This document shows positions 8,074 through 17,544 of a stretch of DNA of 64,000 nucleotides, one piece after another. Numbering within the stretch: position 1 is the first letter of the stretch; each line of letters opens with the position of its first letter. Made by a program: the position numbers and the translations under genes. The stretch is from Oscillatoriales cyanobacterium (lineage in GTDB: Bacteria; Cyanobacteriota; Cyanobacteriia; Cyanobacteriales; Microcoleaceae), in contig REAP01000029.1 in the NCBI GenBank assembly GCA_004294385.1, forward strand, positions 1 through 64,000. Direction: 5' to 3'. Under the pieces are notes generated by a model. That model did no database searches, was not told the DNA's origin, and worked only from the letters and a program-made list of their open reading frames with translations.

Positions 8074-9111
8074 TTATTTTGAGTTGGCTATGATACTTTG
8101 TCTGTCTAAAAAACGCCCGATCGCAAATTCTAGATCGTCAGCAGTCAAGGTGCGATCGCCTCGCAGAACCACAGCTTTAATCGCATCAGAGCAGATCCGT
8201 TCTATATCTGCTCCAGTAGCATTCTCAAGCCGAGCTGCAAAACTAGATAGATCAATAGTATAACGGATCGCAGACAGATAGCGACTCAAAAGAGCCGTCC
8301 GCAGTTCAACCGTGGGATTATCAAAGAAAATAACTTCATCAAAGCGTCGCCAAACTGCACGGTCCAGTAGTTTCTCATGATTAGTAGCTGCGACAAAAAT
8401 ATTTTTATTAGTCGCATTATCTATGAGCTGTAGTAAGCTATTTACTAGGCGTTTGACTTCACCATGTTCATTTAAGTTATTGCGGTCGCGGGCTATAGCA
8501 TCAAACTCATCGAACAAAACAACCCACTCACCATTTTCAATGTAGGTGAAAATTTTCTGAAGATTAGTTGCAGTTTGACCCAAGTAAGAAGAGAATACCG
8601 CTGTTAAGTTCACATAAACAAGTGGTAGCCCCAAGGCACTAGAAAGGATTTTTGCGGTTTTAGTTTTGCCGCAACCTGGTGGGCCGCAGAAAAGCAATTT
8701 ATTTTTGGGCTTCAGATTATAGGCTACAAGAATGTCTTGCTTGCGGTTTTCTAAGACGATTTCTTGAAGGATATCAACAATTTTTTCACTGAGTACGATG
8801 CGATCCCAAGTAAGATCGAATCGTTGTACATTAAGCAAGGAAAGTCCAGTATCCTTGTCTGTAGGAGGTTCAGGAAACTGATTCCAAGGTGCCAAATTAG
8901 CAGCTAGAGGTTTGGTGTATTCAGTGCCGTTTTGAAGCAGCTTTTCTAGATCTCTAGCAAGTAAGACATGATTTTTATTTCTTTCTTCTTGAATAATTTC
9001 CATGGCGGCAGCCAAAAACTCATCTCTCTCGTTGTGAGAGAAGCTTCTGAAGAGTTTTCTGAGGGTTTCGCCACGCGCCATATCTTGCAAGAGGAGTTTA
9101 ACAGTCCACAT
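8074..9111 (-). CDS. ietA: IetA-like AAA+ ATPase
   Basis: AAA+ ATPase of 345 residues, the first gene of the pair. Walker A GPPGCGKT is at 143-150, Walker B VVLFDE at 197-202, sensor-1 AATN at 241-244, and the paired arginines RR at 255-256 fit the arginine-finger position. The fold resembles classic AAA (FtsH/katanin-like) modules. The N-terminal about 100 residues contain an acidic/helical segment (EERNKNHVLLARDLEKLL) found in IetA-type proteins. The start at 9111 is backed by AAGGAAGG a few bases upstream. It probably controls the downstream S8 protease as antitoxin or activating sensor. An internal Met at residue 11 is a weaker alternative start. Confidence 0.85.
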   Translation of the reverse strand: MWTVKLLLQDMARGETLRKLFRSFSHNERDEFLAAAMEIIQEERNKNHVLLARDLEKLLQNGTEYTKPLAANLAPWNQFPEPPTDKDTGLSLLNVQRFDLTWDRIVLSEKIVDILQEIVLENRKQDILVAYNLKPKNKLLFCGPPGCGKTKTAKILSSALGLPLVYVNLTAVFSSYLGQTATNLQKIFTYIENGEWVVLFDEFDAIARDRNNLNEHGEVKRLVNSLLQLIDNATNKNIFVAATNHEKLLDRAVWRRFDEVIFFDNPTVELRTALLSRYLSAIRYTIDLSSFAARLENATGADIERICSDAIKAVVLRGDRTLTADDLEFAIGRFLDRQSIIANSK

Positions 9112-9313
9112 ACCTTCCTTAATTAAATATAGTTTATTTTTACTAAAAAGTCAACATGGAAAATGGTGATTTTTATTTATTTGTTTTGTGAGTGCTAAGA
9201 GCTTTTGTTTAATATAATTAACTACTTTATTTATCTCATGAGCATATAATTCTTCAATTGCTAATCACTAATCGCCCCAAAGCAACTAGCAATTAGCAAT
9301 CTTACCCAAACGA

Positions 9314-9784
9314 TCACATTTTACTGATAATTCTCTGCACGATTTCCACCCCTGTTACCGCTTGCCAGCCAAACAGCCCTAAGAGCGCCACATTCAGAAA
9401 GATGTGAGTATATCTGGCAACATTGTTCCCTTTTTGCATCAAAGGAGTCAGCGAGGCTGAAATGGCAATTATTGCGGTCATTCCCAACCCTGCTACTAAG
9501 TGCGGGGCGACAAATAACTTGCCGTTGTTGATGTAGGTGACGGCCATTCCGCCGATCGCACCTGTTACCATCAACGCTAGCAGCAAAGAGCCCATCTGGT
9601 GGTGCTTGAGGTTGAATTTGCCCTTAATTAACTCTTTTTTGACCTCGCCTTCGGCACTCCTAGTGCGTCGGATTTGAACGCCGAGATACAAAGCATACAA
9701 TGAGATGGCCAGCAGTACCCACATTAACACTGGGTGGAAAAATTGGCTCCAAACTTTAACAGACTGCGGAATTTCAAGATTCAT
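9314..9784 (-). CDS. DUF4079 family integral membrane protein
   Basis: Small polytopic membrane protein of 156 residues with about four hydrophobic segments (around 14-35, 64-84, 93-112 and 125-145). The HPVLMWVLLAISLYALYLG opening and the HHQMGSLLLALMVTGAIGGM block are typical of DUF4079, a family conserved in cyanobacteria and plants. The conserved histidines near membrane ends (H17, H60-61, H94, H127) would suit haem or metal binding, but the function is not established. It is a single gene with no obvious partner. Confidence 0.75.
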   Translation of the reverse strand: MNLEIPQSVKVWSQFFHPVLMWVLLAISLYALYLGVQIRRTRSAEGEVKKELIKGKFNLKHHQMGSLLLALMVTGAIGGMAVTYINNGKLFVAPHLVAGLGMTAIIAISASLTPLMQKGNNVARYTHIFLNVALLGLFGWQAVTGVEIVQRIISKM

Positions 9785-9880
9785 GGTGTTCTCAGGATTA
9801 GCAAAAATACTTCATAAAACTTAGCATACCAGTAAGTCCGTCTCATGTGATGGTAAAAACATACAGAATGAGACGTTATT

Positions 9881-11362
9881 ATGACTGCCACTAAACAAGA
9901 CGCTGTATTAATCCAAGCCGCCAAGACTGGCAACATTATTCACGTACAAGCCTTACTCGCTAAGGGTGTTAATCCTGATGCCAAAGACTCTGAGGGGACG
10001 ACGGCTTTGATGTTTGCGGCCCAAAAGGGCTATGCGGAAATCGTGCGTATTTTACTAAGTAATGGCGCTAATGTCAACAAAGTAAGAAGGCGCTTTGGAC
10101 TGACAGCTTTGATGCTGGCGGCGGCTCACAAGCAGGCTGATTCTGTACGGCTGTTGTTGGCTGGGGGGGCTGATGTTAATGCTAAAAATGATGATGGTAG
10201 TACGGCTTTGATGGCGGCGGCTCTGAAAGGTGATATCAATGTTGTGCGGCTGTTACTTGCTGCTAGTGCTGATGTGAATGTGCGCGATCAGGATGGAGAT
10301 TCAGCTCTGAAAATAGCTGCTTTATCTGGCAATGAAATTATAGTAAAAGCTTTGACAGATGCTGGAGCTATTCCTGACAATCCTATCCTATTTTTAGCCG
10401 TTAGTCAAGGTCGCGCTGAAATCATCCGAAATTTGCTTAATTGTGGCGTGGATGCGAATGCTAAAAATGTTGATAGCAAAACTGCTTTGATGCAGGCTGC
10501 TGCTGCGGGAAATTTGTCGGTAGTTGAGATGTTGTTGGTTGCTGGTGCTGATGTCGGTATTTTTGACAAAGATGGGGAAACTGCTTTAACTTTGGCTGCT
10601 GATTTTGGTCATATTGATGTGGTGAGAGCTTTGCTAAGTGCGGGTGGTGATGTAAATGTTAAAAATGGCGATCGGGGAACGGCTTTGATGGCGGCGGCTG
10701 CTGGGGGAAATTTGCCGATCGCGCATATCTTACTTGACGCTGGTGCTGACATCAATGCTAAGGATAAAGATGATGAAACTGCTTTGAATTTTGCGGTTGT
10801 CGAAGGCTATGAAGATGTTGTGGAATTGCTGCTGAACCGAGGTGCTAGTGTTGGTGCTAGAAATCGGTTAGGTGATACGCCTTTGCTGGTGGCTGCTGTT
10901 CATGGTTACACTGCGATCATATCAGCTTTGCTGCAAAAAGTCAATCAAAATAATCCTGATTTTCTGAATGCTAAAAACTTTGGGGAAACTGCTTTAACTC
11001 TGGCGACTTTTCAAGGACATACGGAGACTGTGAAGGCTTTGCTTGACGGCGGTGTTGATGCTAATCTCCCTGGAGAGCAAGGGAAAACGGCTTTAATGAA
11101 AGCCTGCGTTCGAGGTCATATTGCGATCGCCCAATTATTAGTTGACAACGGCGCTGATGTCAACCTCCGGGATGACTCTGGTGCGACTGCTTTAATGTGG
11201 GCTGCACATCGGGGTTCAGTCGGTACTGTAAAACTTTTAATTGATGCAGGTACAGATGTAAATCATAAAAATATGGGGAATTATACAGCTTTAATGTTGG
11301 CTGAATTTAACAGTTATAAAGAGGTGGTGAAATTGCTAAAAAGCGCTGGAACACGGGAGTAA
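9881..11362 (+). CDS. Ankyrin-repeat protein
   Basis: A 493-residue protein made almost entirely of about 14 ankyrin repeats of roughly 33 residues. The recurring core is GxTALMxAAxxGxxxVVxxLLxAGADVNxKD. There is no signal peptide, membrane segment or added enzymatic domain. Such solenoids bind other proteins; the partner is unknown. The repeats are diverged from each other but keep strong codon-level similarity (GCTTTGATG and GCTTTAATG recur), which suggests expansion by tandem duplication. It starts at ATG 9881 and stands alone, convergent with purH. Confidence 0.9.
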   Translation: MTATKQDAVLIQAAKTGNIIHVQALLAKGVNPDAKDSEGTTALMFAAQKGYAEIVRILLSNGANVNKVRRRFGLTALMLAAAHKQADSVRLLLAGGADVNAKNDDGSTALMAAALKGDINVVRLLLAASADVNVRDQDGDSALKIAALSGNEIIVKALTDAGAIPDNPILFLAVSQGRAEIIRNLLNCGVDANAKNVDSKTALMQAAAAGNLSVVEMLLVAGADVGIFDKDGETALTLAADFGHIDVVRALLSAGGDVNVKNGDRGTALMAAAAGGNLPIAHILLDAGADINAKDKDDETALNFAVVEGYEDVVELLLNRGASVGARNRLGDTPLLVAAVHGYTAIISALLQKVNQNNPDFLNAKNFGETALTLATFQGHTETVKALLDGGVDANLPGEQGKTALMKACVRGHIAIAQLLVDNGADVNLRDDSGATALMWAAHRGSVGTVKLLIDAGTDVNHKNMGNYTALMLAEFNSYKEVVKLLKSAGTRE

Positions 11363-11410
11363 GAAGCAGGAAGAAAAAAGAAAGAAGAAAAACAATTAAT
11401 GATTCCTTTA

Positions 11411-11431
11411 GGGCGGGCTAGAAGCCCACCC
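11411..11431. terminator. GC-rich hairpin between the convergent ankyrin and purH genes
   Basis: GGGCGGGCT and AGCCCACCC form a nine-base stem with one mismatch around a three-base loop. It could serve as a terminator for both convergent genes. A similar sequence type ends chlH, so it may be a dispersed palindrome. Confidence 0.4.
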
Positions 11432-11450
11432 CACAAGAGAATTAACTCTT

Positions 11451-11475
11451 TGTGGAACAGGCATCTTGCCTGTTC
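11451..11475. repeat. Dispersed palindromic repeat (ACAGGC..GCCTGT family), copy 1
   Basis: TGTGGAACAGGCATCTTGCC followed by TGTTC. The core is a small palindrome, AACAGGCA/TGCCTGTT around a three-base loop. Related copies are at 53534-53579, 61511-61556 and 63534-63560. Confidence 0.65.
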
Positions 11476-11537
11476 AGAATAGAGGTGCAAGATGAGTCAT
11501 CTACTTAGGCTGGAGAATGTCAATGCTACAAACTTAA

Positions 11538-13082
11538 TTAATGCAAAAAGTGACGAATATCGGTAAAAACCATTATTAGTCCGAGTTGATTAGCTGCTTC
11601 AATCGAATCTCGATCGCGCATACTACCTCCAGGTTGGACGATCGCACTTATTCCCGCCTCAGCCGCCGTTTTTACCGAATCATCGAAGGGGAAGAAACCA
11701 TCGCTAGCTAAAATCGCCCCTTTAGCTTGATCTCCAGCTTGCTCTAACGCTAATTTAACCGAACCCACACGATTCATTTGTCCAGCCCCGACACCGATTG
11801 TAGTGCAATTTCGTGTCACCACGATCGCATTTGATTTAACGTGTTTCGCTACTTTCCAAGCAAACAGCAATTCTGCCAACTCTGCTGCTGTCGGCTGTTT
11901 TTCAGTAACTACACGCCATTTACTGGTATCTTCCACTACATCATCAGAGTTTTGCACCAGCAAACCGCCTGCGATTATCTTAACAGTTTGTGGTGGCCCT
12001 TGAGTCAAATCTGGCAAAATTAACACTCGAACTTTTGCTTTTTTCTTGATGATTTCTTCAGCTTCAGGTTCACACCCAGGAGCGACAATACATTCTAAAA
12101 AAGTTTTAGTTAACGCAGTTGCAGTAGCTGCATCAATCGGGCGATTTAGCGCCACAATTCCCCCAAAAGCTGATACTGAATCTGTGTCAAATGCCTTTTG
12201 ATATGCTTCGGAAATAGTTGTTCCCAAAGCAGTACCACAAGGATTTGTGTGTTTCAGAATCGCAGCGGCAGGAGTGTCTGGAAATTCTACAATCAGCCTT
12301 CTTGCTGCTTCTAAATCCACCAAGTTATTATAGCTTAATTCTTTGCCTTGCAGGATGGCGCTAGTCGTCCAGCCTGTGGGTATAGTTCCGCTTTGATACC
12401 AGGTGGCGGCTTGATGGGGATTTTCTCCATAGCGGAGAGTTTGCAGCTCTTTTCCTGATACATTAAACTGTTCTGGCTGGGAAGATATTTCAGCCGATTG
12501 ACTGCTGAGATAATTTGCGATCGCGCGATCGTAGTTTGCTGTATGTTGGAAAGTTTCTAATGCAGATTTTTGTCTAAACTTTAAGGATGCTTCACCTCCA
12601 TTTTCTCGCAATTCTTCCAAATAAGTATTGTACTGGTCTGGATTGCACAAAACTGTCAAGTGTGCATGATTTTTTGCGGATGCTCTCAGCATTGCCGGCC
12701 CGCCGATATCTATGTTCTCAATTGCGTCTGCTAGCGTTACTCCCGGTTTAGCAATTGTCTGTTCAAATGGATATAGATTGACAACGACTAAATCGATCGC
12801 ACGAATTGCATTTTCAGTTAAATCTGTGATGTCCTGTGGTACATCCCGACGTGCCAAAATACCGCCGTGGATGCGCGGGTGGAGTGTTTTGACTCGCCCA
12901 CCCAAAATTTCGGGAGAACCGGTATATTCCGCAACTTTTGTGACGGGGATTCCGGCTGCTTTCAGGGCTGCTGCTGTCCCACCGCTGCTAATGATGTCGA
13001 ATTCAAATTCTTCTACTAGACTCCGCGCTAAGTCAATTAGCCCGGTTTTATTGGATACGCTCAGAAGTGCTAGACGTGCCAT
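11538..13082 (-). CDS. purH: Bifunctional AICAR formyltransferase / IMP cyclohydrolase PurH
   Basis: Catalyses the last two steps of de novo IMP synthesis in the cytoplasm. It has 514 residues, the usual length. The N-terminal MGS-like cyclohydrolase domain begins ARLALLSVSNKTGLIDLARS, with SGGTAAALKAAGIPV and GGRVKTLHPRIHGGILARR. The transformylase domain carries the LRYGENPHQ, LSYNNLVDLEAA, and AAAILKHTNPCG blocks, including the Lys-His catalytic pair in KHTNPCG. The C-terminal DGFFPFDDSV and QPGGSMRDRDSI are conserved. Single gene, convergent with the ankyrin gene. Confidence 0.97.
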   Translation of the reverse strand: MARLALLSVSNKTGLIDLARSLVEEFEFDIISSGGTAAALKAAGIPVTKVAEYTGSPEILGGRVKTLHPRIHGGILARRDVPQDITDLTENAIRAIDLVVVNLYPFEQTIAKPGVTLADAIENIDIGGPAMLRASAKNHAHLTVLCNPDQYNTYLEELRENGGEASLKFRQKSALETFQHTANYDRAIANYLSSQSAEISSQPEQFNVSGKELQTLRYGENPHQAATWYQSGTIPTGWTTSAILQGKELSYNNLVDLEAARRLIVEFPDTPAAAILKHTNPCGTALGTTISEAYQKAFDTDSVSAFGGIVALNRPIDAATATALTKTFLECIVAPGCEPEAEEIIKKKAKVRVLILPDLTQGPPQTVKIIAGGLLVQNSDDVVEDTSKWRVVTEKQPTAAELAELLFAWKVAKHVKSNAIVVTRNCTTIGVGAGQMNRVGSVKLALEQAGDQAKGAILASDGFFPFDDSVKTAAEAGISAIVQPGGSMRDRDSIEAANQLGLIMVFTDIRHFLH

Positions 13083-13197
13083 TGGTTTGAAGTTGCGATC
13101 GCAAAAATAGACAGATTATATCTTATATCAATCTTGACCATATCGGCATGATTTAATAGTTACTAATTAATCGTAGGGAAACAGCAGTATAGAAAAC

Positions 13198-13314
13198 AGT
13201 CCTCTCAAAGAGGACTAATGAGTTCTTCAGTCCTTTTTGAGAGGACTTGCGCTTTGAGGCAGGGGTTTTAACCCTTGCCGGACTATTGGTTGTACCTTAA
13301 GTTGACACCAATGG
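13198..13314. repeat. Composite intergenic repeat between purH and glcD
   Basis: AGTCCTCT (13198-13205) and AGAGGACT (13209-13216) make a hairpin, and the AGTCCT/AGGACT theme repeats shortly after. The right end, 13296-13314, is CTTAAGTTGACACCAATGG, which recurs exactly at 55938-55956. The region is non-coding and looks like a dispersed repeat family. Confidence 0.55.
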
Positions 13315-13337
13315 TTACTGCCGTATCCTGATGGTTC

Positions 13338-14813
13338 TTAAAACACCTCCGCACCCTCCAACTTCTTCATAGTTTCCACCTTTGCATTCGCCGCTTCTCC
13401 ACAAGTCTTCGGCGTGGGAAACATCTTCCCAGGATTCGCCAAACCCTTCGGATTAAACACCTCGCGTACCCACTGCATCGTCTCCAAATCTACCTCAGAG
13501 AACATATCCGGCATAAAACACTTCTTGTCAGCACCAATCCCATGTTCTCCCGAAAGACTCCCTCCAACTTTCACACAAAGTCTCAGAATTTCTCCGCCCA
13601 ATTCCTCCACCTTTTCTAGCGCCCCTTCCACCGAATTATCGTACAAAATTAATGGGTGTAAATTCCCATCTCCCGCGTGAAATACATTCGCAATTCGATA
13701 TCCATATTTCTCACTCAACCCCTCAATCTCTTTAAGCACAAATGCCATTTGTGTACGAGGAATTACGCCATCTTGCACATAATAATCTGGACTGAGATGA
13801 CCCGCCGCCGCAAAAGCAGCTTTCCGCCCTTTCCAAATTTTCATGCGCGTTTCCAAGTCATGGGCAGTCGTGATATTTCGCGCTCCATTCTGCTTGCATA
13901 TTTCAGAAATTCGCTGTTTATTTGTCGCAACTTCCACTTCTAAACCATCGATTTCTATTAGTAGAATCGCCGCTGCATCACGGGGATAGCAGCCTGTAGC
14001 CACAACATCTTCTACAGCATTAATACTGATGTTATCCATGATTTCCATGCCACCGGGAATAATGCCAGCGCTGATAATATCTGAAACCGATTCCCCCGCC
14101 GCTTCAATACTGGCAAAATCAGCTAGGAGAACGCAAATCGATTCCGGCGCTTTCAGAATTCTCAAAGTAACTTCTGTCGCTATTCCCAAAGTACCTTCGG
14201 AACCGACAAATACACCAGTTAAATCATAACCGGGCATCTCAGGAATTTCACCTCCGATATCAACAATTGAACCATCGGGAATTACCAATTTCAATCCTAA
14301 AACATGATTAGTTGTAACTCCGTATTTAAGGCAATGAACGCCACCAGAATTTTCGGCAACGTTGCCGCCAATCGAGCAAACAATTTGACTGGAAGGATCC
14401 GGTGCATAGTAGAAACCGGCACCGCTGACTGCTTGAGTTACCCAGTTATTAATTACTCCCGGTTGTACGACTACTTGCTGATTTTCTAAGTCTACTTTCA
14501 GGATTTTTCGCATCAGGGCGGTGACAATCAACACACAGTTTTCGACGGGTAAAGCACCGCCAGAAAGCCCCGTACCCGCACCTCTGGCTACCCAGGGAAT
14601 GGAATCGCGATCGCATATTTTGACCACTTTTGCCACTTCCTCCGTAGTTCGCGGCAATACTACCAAAGCCGGCCTCTGGCGGTAGCTGGCGAGTCCGTCG
14701 CACTCATAAACGAGCAATTCTTCGCGACGCTGTACAACGCCGTTTTTGCCGACTACAGCCTCAAATTCTTTAATAACAGGTTTCCAGTTGCGTTCTGTTT
14801 CTATGGCAATCAT
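13338..14813 (-). CDS. glcD: Glycolate oxidase/dehydrogenase subunit GlcD (FAD-linked)
   Basis: FAD-dependent alpha-hydroxyacid dehydrogenase, the catalytic subunit for glycolate oxidation in photorespiration. It has 491 residues. The PCMH-type FAD site includes VARGAGTGLSGGA and DPSSQIVCSIGGNVAENSGG, then GSEGTLGI. The C-terminal cap domain holds HAGDGNLHPLIL with its conserved histidines and LSGEHGIGADK. It follows DUF6671 and EamA genes on the same strand with short gaps, so it may end a three-gene transcript. D-lactate dehydrogenases share this fold, so the substrate is inferred from closest resemblance. Confidence 0.88.
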   Translation of the reverse strand: MIAIETERNWKPVIKEFEAVVGKNGVVQRREELLVYECDGLASYRQRPALVVLPRTTEEVAKVVKICDRDSIPWVARGAGTGLSGGALPVENCVLIVTALMRKILKVDLENQQVVVQPGVINNWVTQAVSGAGFYYAPDPSSQIVCSIGGNVAENSGGVHCLKYGVTTNHVLGLKLVIPDGSIVDIGGEIPEMPGYDLTGVFVGSEGTLGIATEVTLRILKAPESICVLLADFASIEAAGESVSDIISAGIIPGGMEIMDNISINAVEDVVATGCYPRDAAAILLIEIDGLEVEVATNKQRISEICKQNGARNITTAHDLETRMKIWKGRKAAFAAAGHLSPDYYVQDGVIPRTQMAFVLKEIEGLSEKYGYRIANVFHAGDGNLHPLILYDNSVEGALEKVEELGGEILRLCVKVGGSLSGEHGIGADKKCFMPDMFSEVDLETMQWVREVFNPKGLANPGKMFPTPKTCGEAANAKVETMKKLEGAEVF

Positions 14814-14860
14814 TAGTGATTTTAATTAGGGAACTCTCAATAATATTGTGACAAATTTCT

Positions 14861-15742
14861 TTAAGGATTGCAATATTGACACTGCGAAGGGTCAGCAGTT
14901 TCTGTGCCGTTCGGAAATAGTTCTTCTTTAGTATAGCTGCAATTTTGGCATTGATAAATTTGCGATCGCACTAACTGAGTCGGAAAATGGCAAAGTCCGC
15001 AGGGCAAGCCTATTTTCCTTTTGACAACTCCAAATCCTGGCCAACCGCACTCAGGGCAGAATTGCTTAAATTTCTTCACTAAATCCAGAGTTGCATTTGC
15101 GATATTTTGCATCCGAGTTGGATTGTACATCGCCCGCATATCTGTTTCGACATGAACTTTACCACTGGATGATTTGTTGATAGCAGCACTAACAGCGTCA
15201 AATAACAGTTTTTCTGTAACAATTCCCTTGACAATTTCACCATTGCCTGTGGCAGAATCTCCCGCTATCACAACCAGCGCGTGGGCTGGAAATCCTACTT
15301 TATCAGCAAAAACTTTAGCTTCTTCTACACTAGAAACTAACTGATGACTGTAGTTAGTTTCTACTGACAAATGTTCCCCAATCAGTTCTAGATTATTGGT
15401 GATATCTAACAAAATCACAATTTCTCGATTAGCTGCCAGATAGGGCATTCCCGGATGCGGGCCGAAAGTGCCTTCGCTGGCAAAAGCCATAGTTTCGCCC
15501 GCAATTTCCAGAGCTTTTGTGGCTTTTAATCGAACTGCTTCGATTTGAGTGCCTAACCGTTTAACTTCTCTAGTGAAAGTTCCAAAAGAGTCTGTATCTA
15601 AATCAGCAGGCACTATAACTTTTACGCCTAATTCCCGTTCCAAAATCGGAGCCATCACCCGTTCTTTTTGGTGCATAGTAGCAAGAACGGCGACACGATT
15701 TAATAATAGATTTGGATTCACAGAATCAGAAAAATTAGACAT
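14861..15742 (-). CDS. DUF6671-like protein with C-terminal cysteine-rich zinc-ribbon region
   Basis: A 293-residue soluble protein of unknown function resembling the DUF6671 family. The N-terminal two thirds is alpha/beta with conserved stretches ATMHQKERVMAPILERELG and SEGTFGPHPGMPYLAANRE. The last 75 residues contain four CXXC-type pairs (CPECG, CGLC, CQNC, CQYC), consistent with two zinc ribbons. It lies three bases after the EamA-type gene stop and about 47 bases before glcD, suggesting co-transcription. The role is unknown. Confidence 0.6.
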   Translation of the reverse strand: MSNFSDSVNPNLLLNRVAVLATMHQKERVMAPILERELGVKVIVPADLDTDSFGTFTREVKRLGTQIEAVRLKATKALEIAGETMAFASEGTFGPHPGMPYLAANREIVILLDITNNLELIGEHLSVETNYSHQLVSSVEEAKVFADKVGFPAHALVVIAGDSATGNGEIVKGIVTEKLLFDAVSAAINKSSSGKVHVETDMRAMYNPTRMQNIANATLDLVKKFKQFCPECGWPGFGVVKRKIGLPCGLCHFPTQLVRSQIYQCQNCSYTKEELFPNGTETADPSQCQYCNP

Positions 15743-15745
15743 TTC

Positions 15746-16138
15746 CTAGCTTCCCCCAGGCACATTCCCAGCTTGACCTTTCAGTACGAAAATTACTCCT
15801 GTCATAATTAACCCCACCCCTACCAATCGCAGCGGTGGCAAAGGCTCGTTAAATACAATTTTGCCTCCTAAAACAGTAAACAAGTAACTAATTGACAATA
15901 AAGGTGAGACTATGCTAATGTTAGCGCGAGAAAGTACAACAATAAACCCTATAGAAGAAAGTGCGTACAAAGCCAGACCAGCTATTATAAAAGGCTGAGT
16001 GGCCATTGATGTAATTTTTTCAACTAAATTAGCAGCACCAATAGGCCCTAAAATTTTAGCTCCAGCTTTCAGACTAAATTGACCGAGGACACCGCACAAA
16101 ATAGCAGCAAGCAAAACCAGAAAAACGCTTCGACTCAT
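15746..16138 (-). CDS. Small EamA/DMT-superfamily membrane protein (four TM segments)
   Basis: A 130-residue protein with four hydrophobic segments (about 4-22, 48-68, 75-94 and 103-121), i.e. one EamA half. It resembles the small multidrug-resistance/ArnE-like members of the drug-metabolite transporter superfamily; the final hairpin NEPLPPLRLVGVGLIMTGV is typical. Such half-size proteins work as dimers. The substrate is unknown. It is first in a likely operon with the DUF6671 and glcD genes. The divergent neighbour is a lipid-linked-type glycosyltransferase, so a role in lipid-carrier or sugar translocation is possible but unproven. Confidence 0.7.
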   Translation of the reverse strand: MSRSVFLVLLAAILCGVLGQFSLKAGAKILGPIGAANLVEKITSMATQPFIIAGLALYALSSIGFIVVLSRANISIVSPLLSISYLFTVLGGKIVFNEPLPPLRLVGVGLIMTGVIFVLKGQAGNVPGGS

Positions 16139-16280
16139 TAGTTCACCTATCTAAATAATACAGCCAGAAAATTACCGATATAAACTACTATCAATAGTTT
16201 TTATCAAGTTTTATTAAGTTTTATTAATCATTCATATTTTAAGTGTATATACTACAAAAAACAAGTATGATCGCAAAAAA

Positions 16281-17474
16281 GTGTCAAACAAACCTATGGC
16301 AGATCAGATAAACATAACCGGAGAATACACTCTCGAATTATCCATACTAATGCCATGCCTCAACGAGGCAGAAACATTAGAAATCTGCATAGAAAAAGCA
16401 CAGAAGTCACTACGCGAACTCAATATTGCCGGTGAAGTGATTATAGCAGACAACGGTAGCACTGATGGTTCTCAAGATATTGCCACCAGAATGGGAGCCA
16501 GAGTCGTCCCCGTAGCAGCCAAAGGCTACGGTAGCGCCCTGATGGGAGGCATCATCGCAGCGCGGGGAGTCTATATTATTATGGGCGATGCTGACGACAG
16601 TTACGACTTTTCCAGTCTCGGTGCTTTTGTCGAAAAACTCCGGGGAGGCTGCGATTTAGTCATGGGAAACCGCTTTCTAGGTGGCATCAAACCGGGTGCA
16701 ATGCCGCCGCTGCACAAATACTTAGGAAATCCGGTGTTGACATGGGTTGGGCGGCTATTCTTTTCAAGTCCTGCTGGCGACTTTCACTGCGGGTTGCGAG
16801 GTTTCAGAAGAGATGCCATTTTGCAGTTAGATTTGCAAACAACTGGCATGGAATTTGCTAGCGAAATGGTGGTCAAAGCCTCTCTATACAAGTTAAAAAT
16901 CACTGAAGTTCCGACTATTCTGTTTCCCGATGGCCGCAGCCGTCCACCACACCTGCGAACTTGGCGAGATGGCTGGCGACACCTACGATTTTTGCTGCTT
17001 TATAGTCCCCGGTGGCTGTTCTTGTATCCGGGTGTGGCGCTAATGATTTGGGGGATAATTGTGGGGATTTGGTTGTTACCTGGTAGTCAAAAGGTTGGTA
17101 GTATTAGGTTTGATGTGCATACATTGCTCTATGGTGCGATCGCAATTATCATCGGTTTTCAAGCAGTAACATTCGCTTTCTTCACTAAAGTTTTCGCCAT
17201 CAGTGAGAAACTGCTACCGGCAGACCCCAAAGTCAACAAAATATTTCGCTACTTCACTCTAGAGATCGGATTAATTGTCGGTTTTACACTCATATTAATA
17301 GGAATAATTGGCTCAATTTTTTCCTTAACTATTTGGAGCGAAACTGCTTTTGGTACTCTCGATTCTTCCAAGACTTTGCGTCTGGTGATTCCGTCGCTAA
17401 CTTGTCTGACTGTTGGTTTGCAGATGGTTTTGTCGAGCTTTTTTCTAAGCGTACTAGGTTTAAAACGTAGGTGA
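16281..17474 (+). CDS. Membrane-anchored family 2 glycosyltransferase (dolichyl/polyprenyl-phosphate sugar synthase-like)
   Basis: A 397-residue protein. The GT-A domain is at about 15-235, with LSILMPCLNEAETLEICIEK, ADNGSTDGS and the catalytic GDADDSYDF (DXD-like), then MGNRFLGG and HCGLRGFRRD. The C-terminal 160 residues contain about four transmembrane helices. This layout fits enzymes transferring a sugar from a nucleotide to polyprenyl phosphate. The start chosen is GTG at 16281; ATG at 16296 is an equally plausible start and neither has a clear ribosome-binding site. It ends exactly at a strong bidirectional hairpin. Confidence 0.8.
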   Translation: MSNKPMADQINITGEYTLELSILMPCLNEAETLEICIEKAQKSLRELNIAGEVIIADNGSTDGSQDIATRMGARVVPVAAKGYGSALMGGIIAARGVYIIMGDADDSYDFSSLGAFVEKLRGGCDLVMGNRFLGGIKPGAMPPLHKYLGNPVLTWVGRLFFSSPAGDFHCGLRGFRRDAILQLDLQTTGMEFASEMVVKASLYKLKITEVPTILFPDGRSRPPHLRTWRDGWRHLRFLLLYSPRWLFLYPGVALMIWGIIVGIWLLPGSQKVGSIRFDVHTLLYGAIAIIIGFQAVTFAFFTKVFAISEKLLPADPKVNKIFRYFTLEIGLIVGFTLILIGIIGSIFSLTIWSETAFGTLDSSKTLRLVIPSLTCLTVGLQMVLSSFFLSVLGLKRR

Positions 17475-17517
17475 TAAAATTAAATAACTGTTAAGTGTTA
17501 ACAGTTATTTAATTTTA
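17475..17517. terminator. Bidirectional terminator, 20-bp stem
   Basis: Arms 17475-17494 and 17498-17517 are perfect reverse complements around a GTG loop. One arm ends ATTTAATTTT and the other strand likewise ends in T-rich sequence. It sits between the convergent glycosyltransferase and Uma2 genes. Confidence 0.75.
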
Positions 17518-17544
17518 CTATTCCGATGAACAGAGGATTTGATA

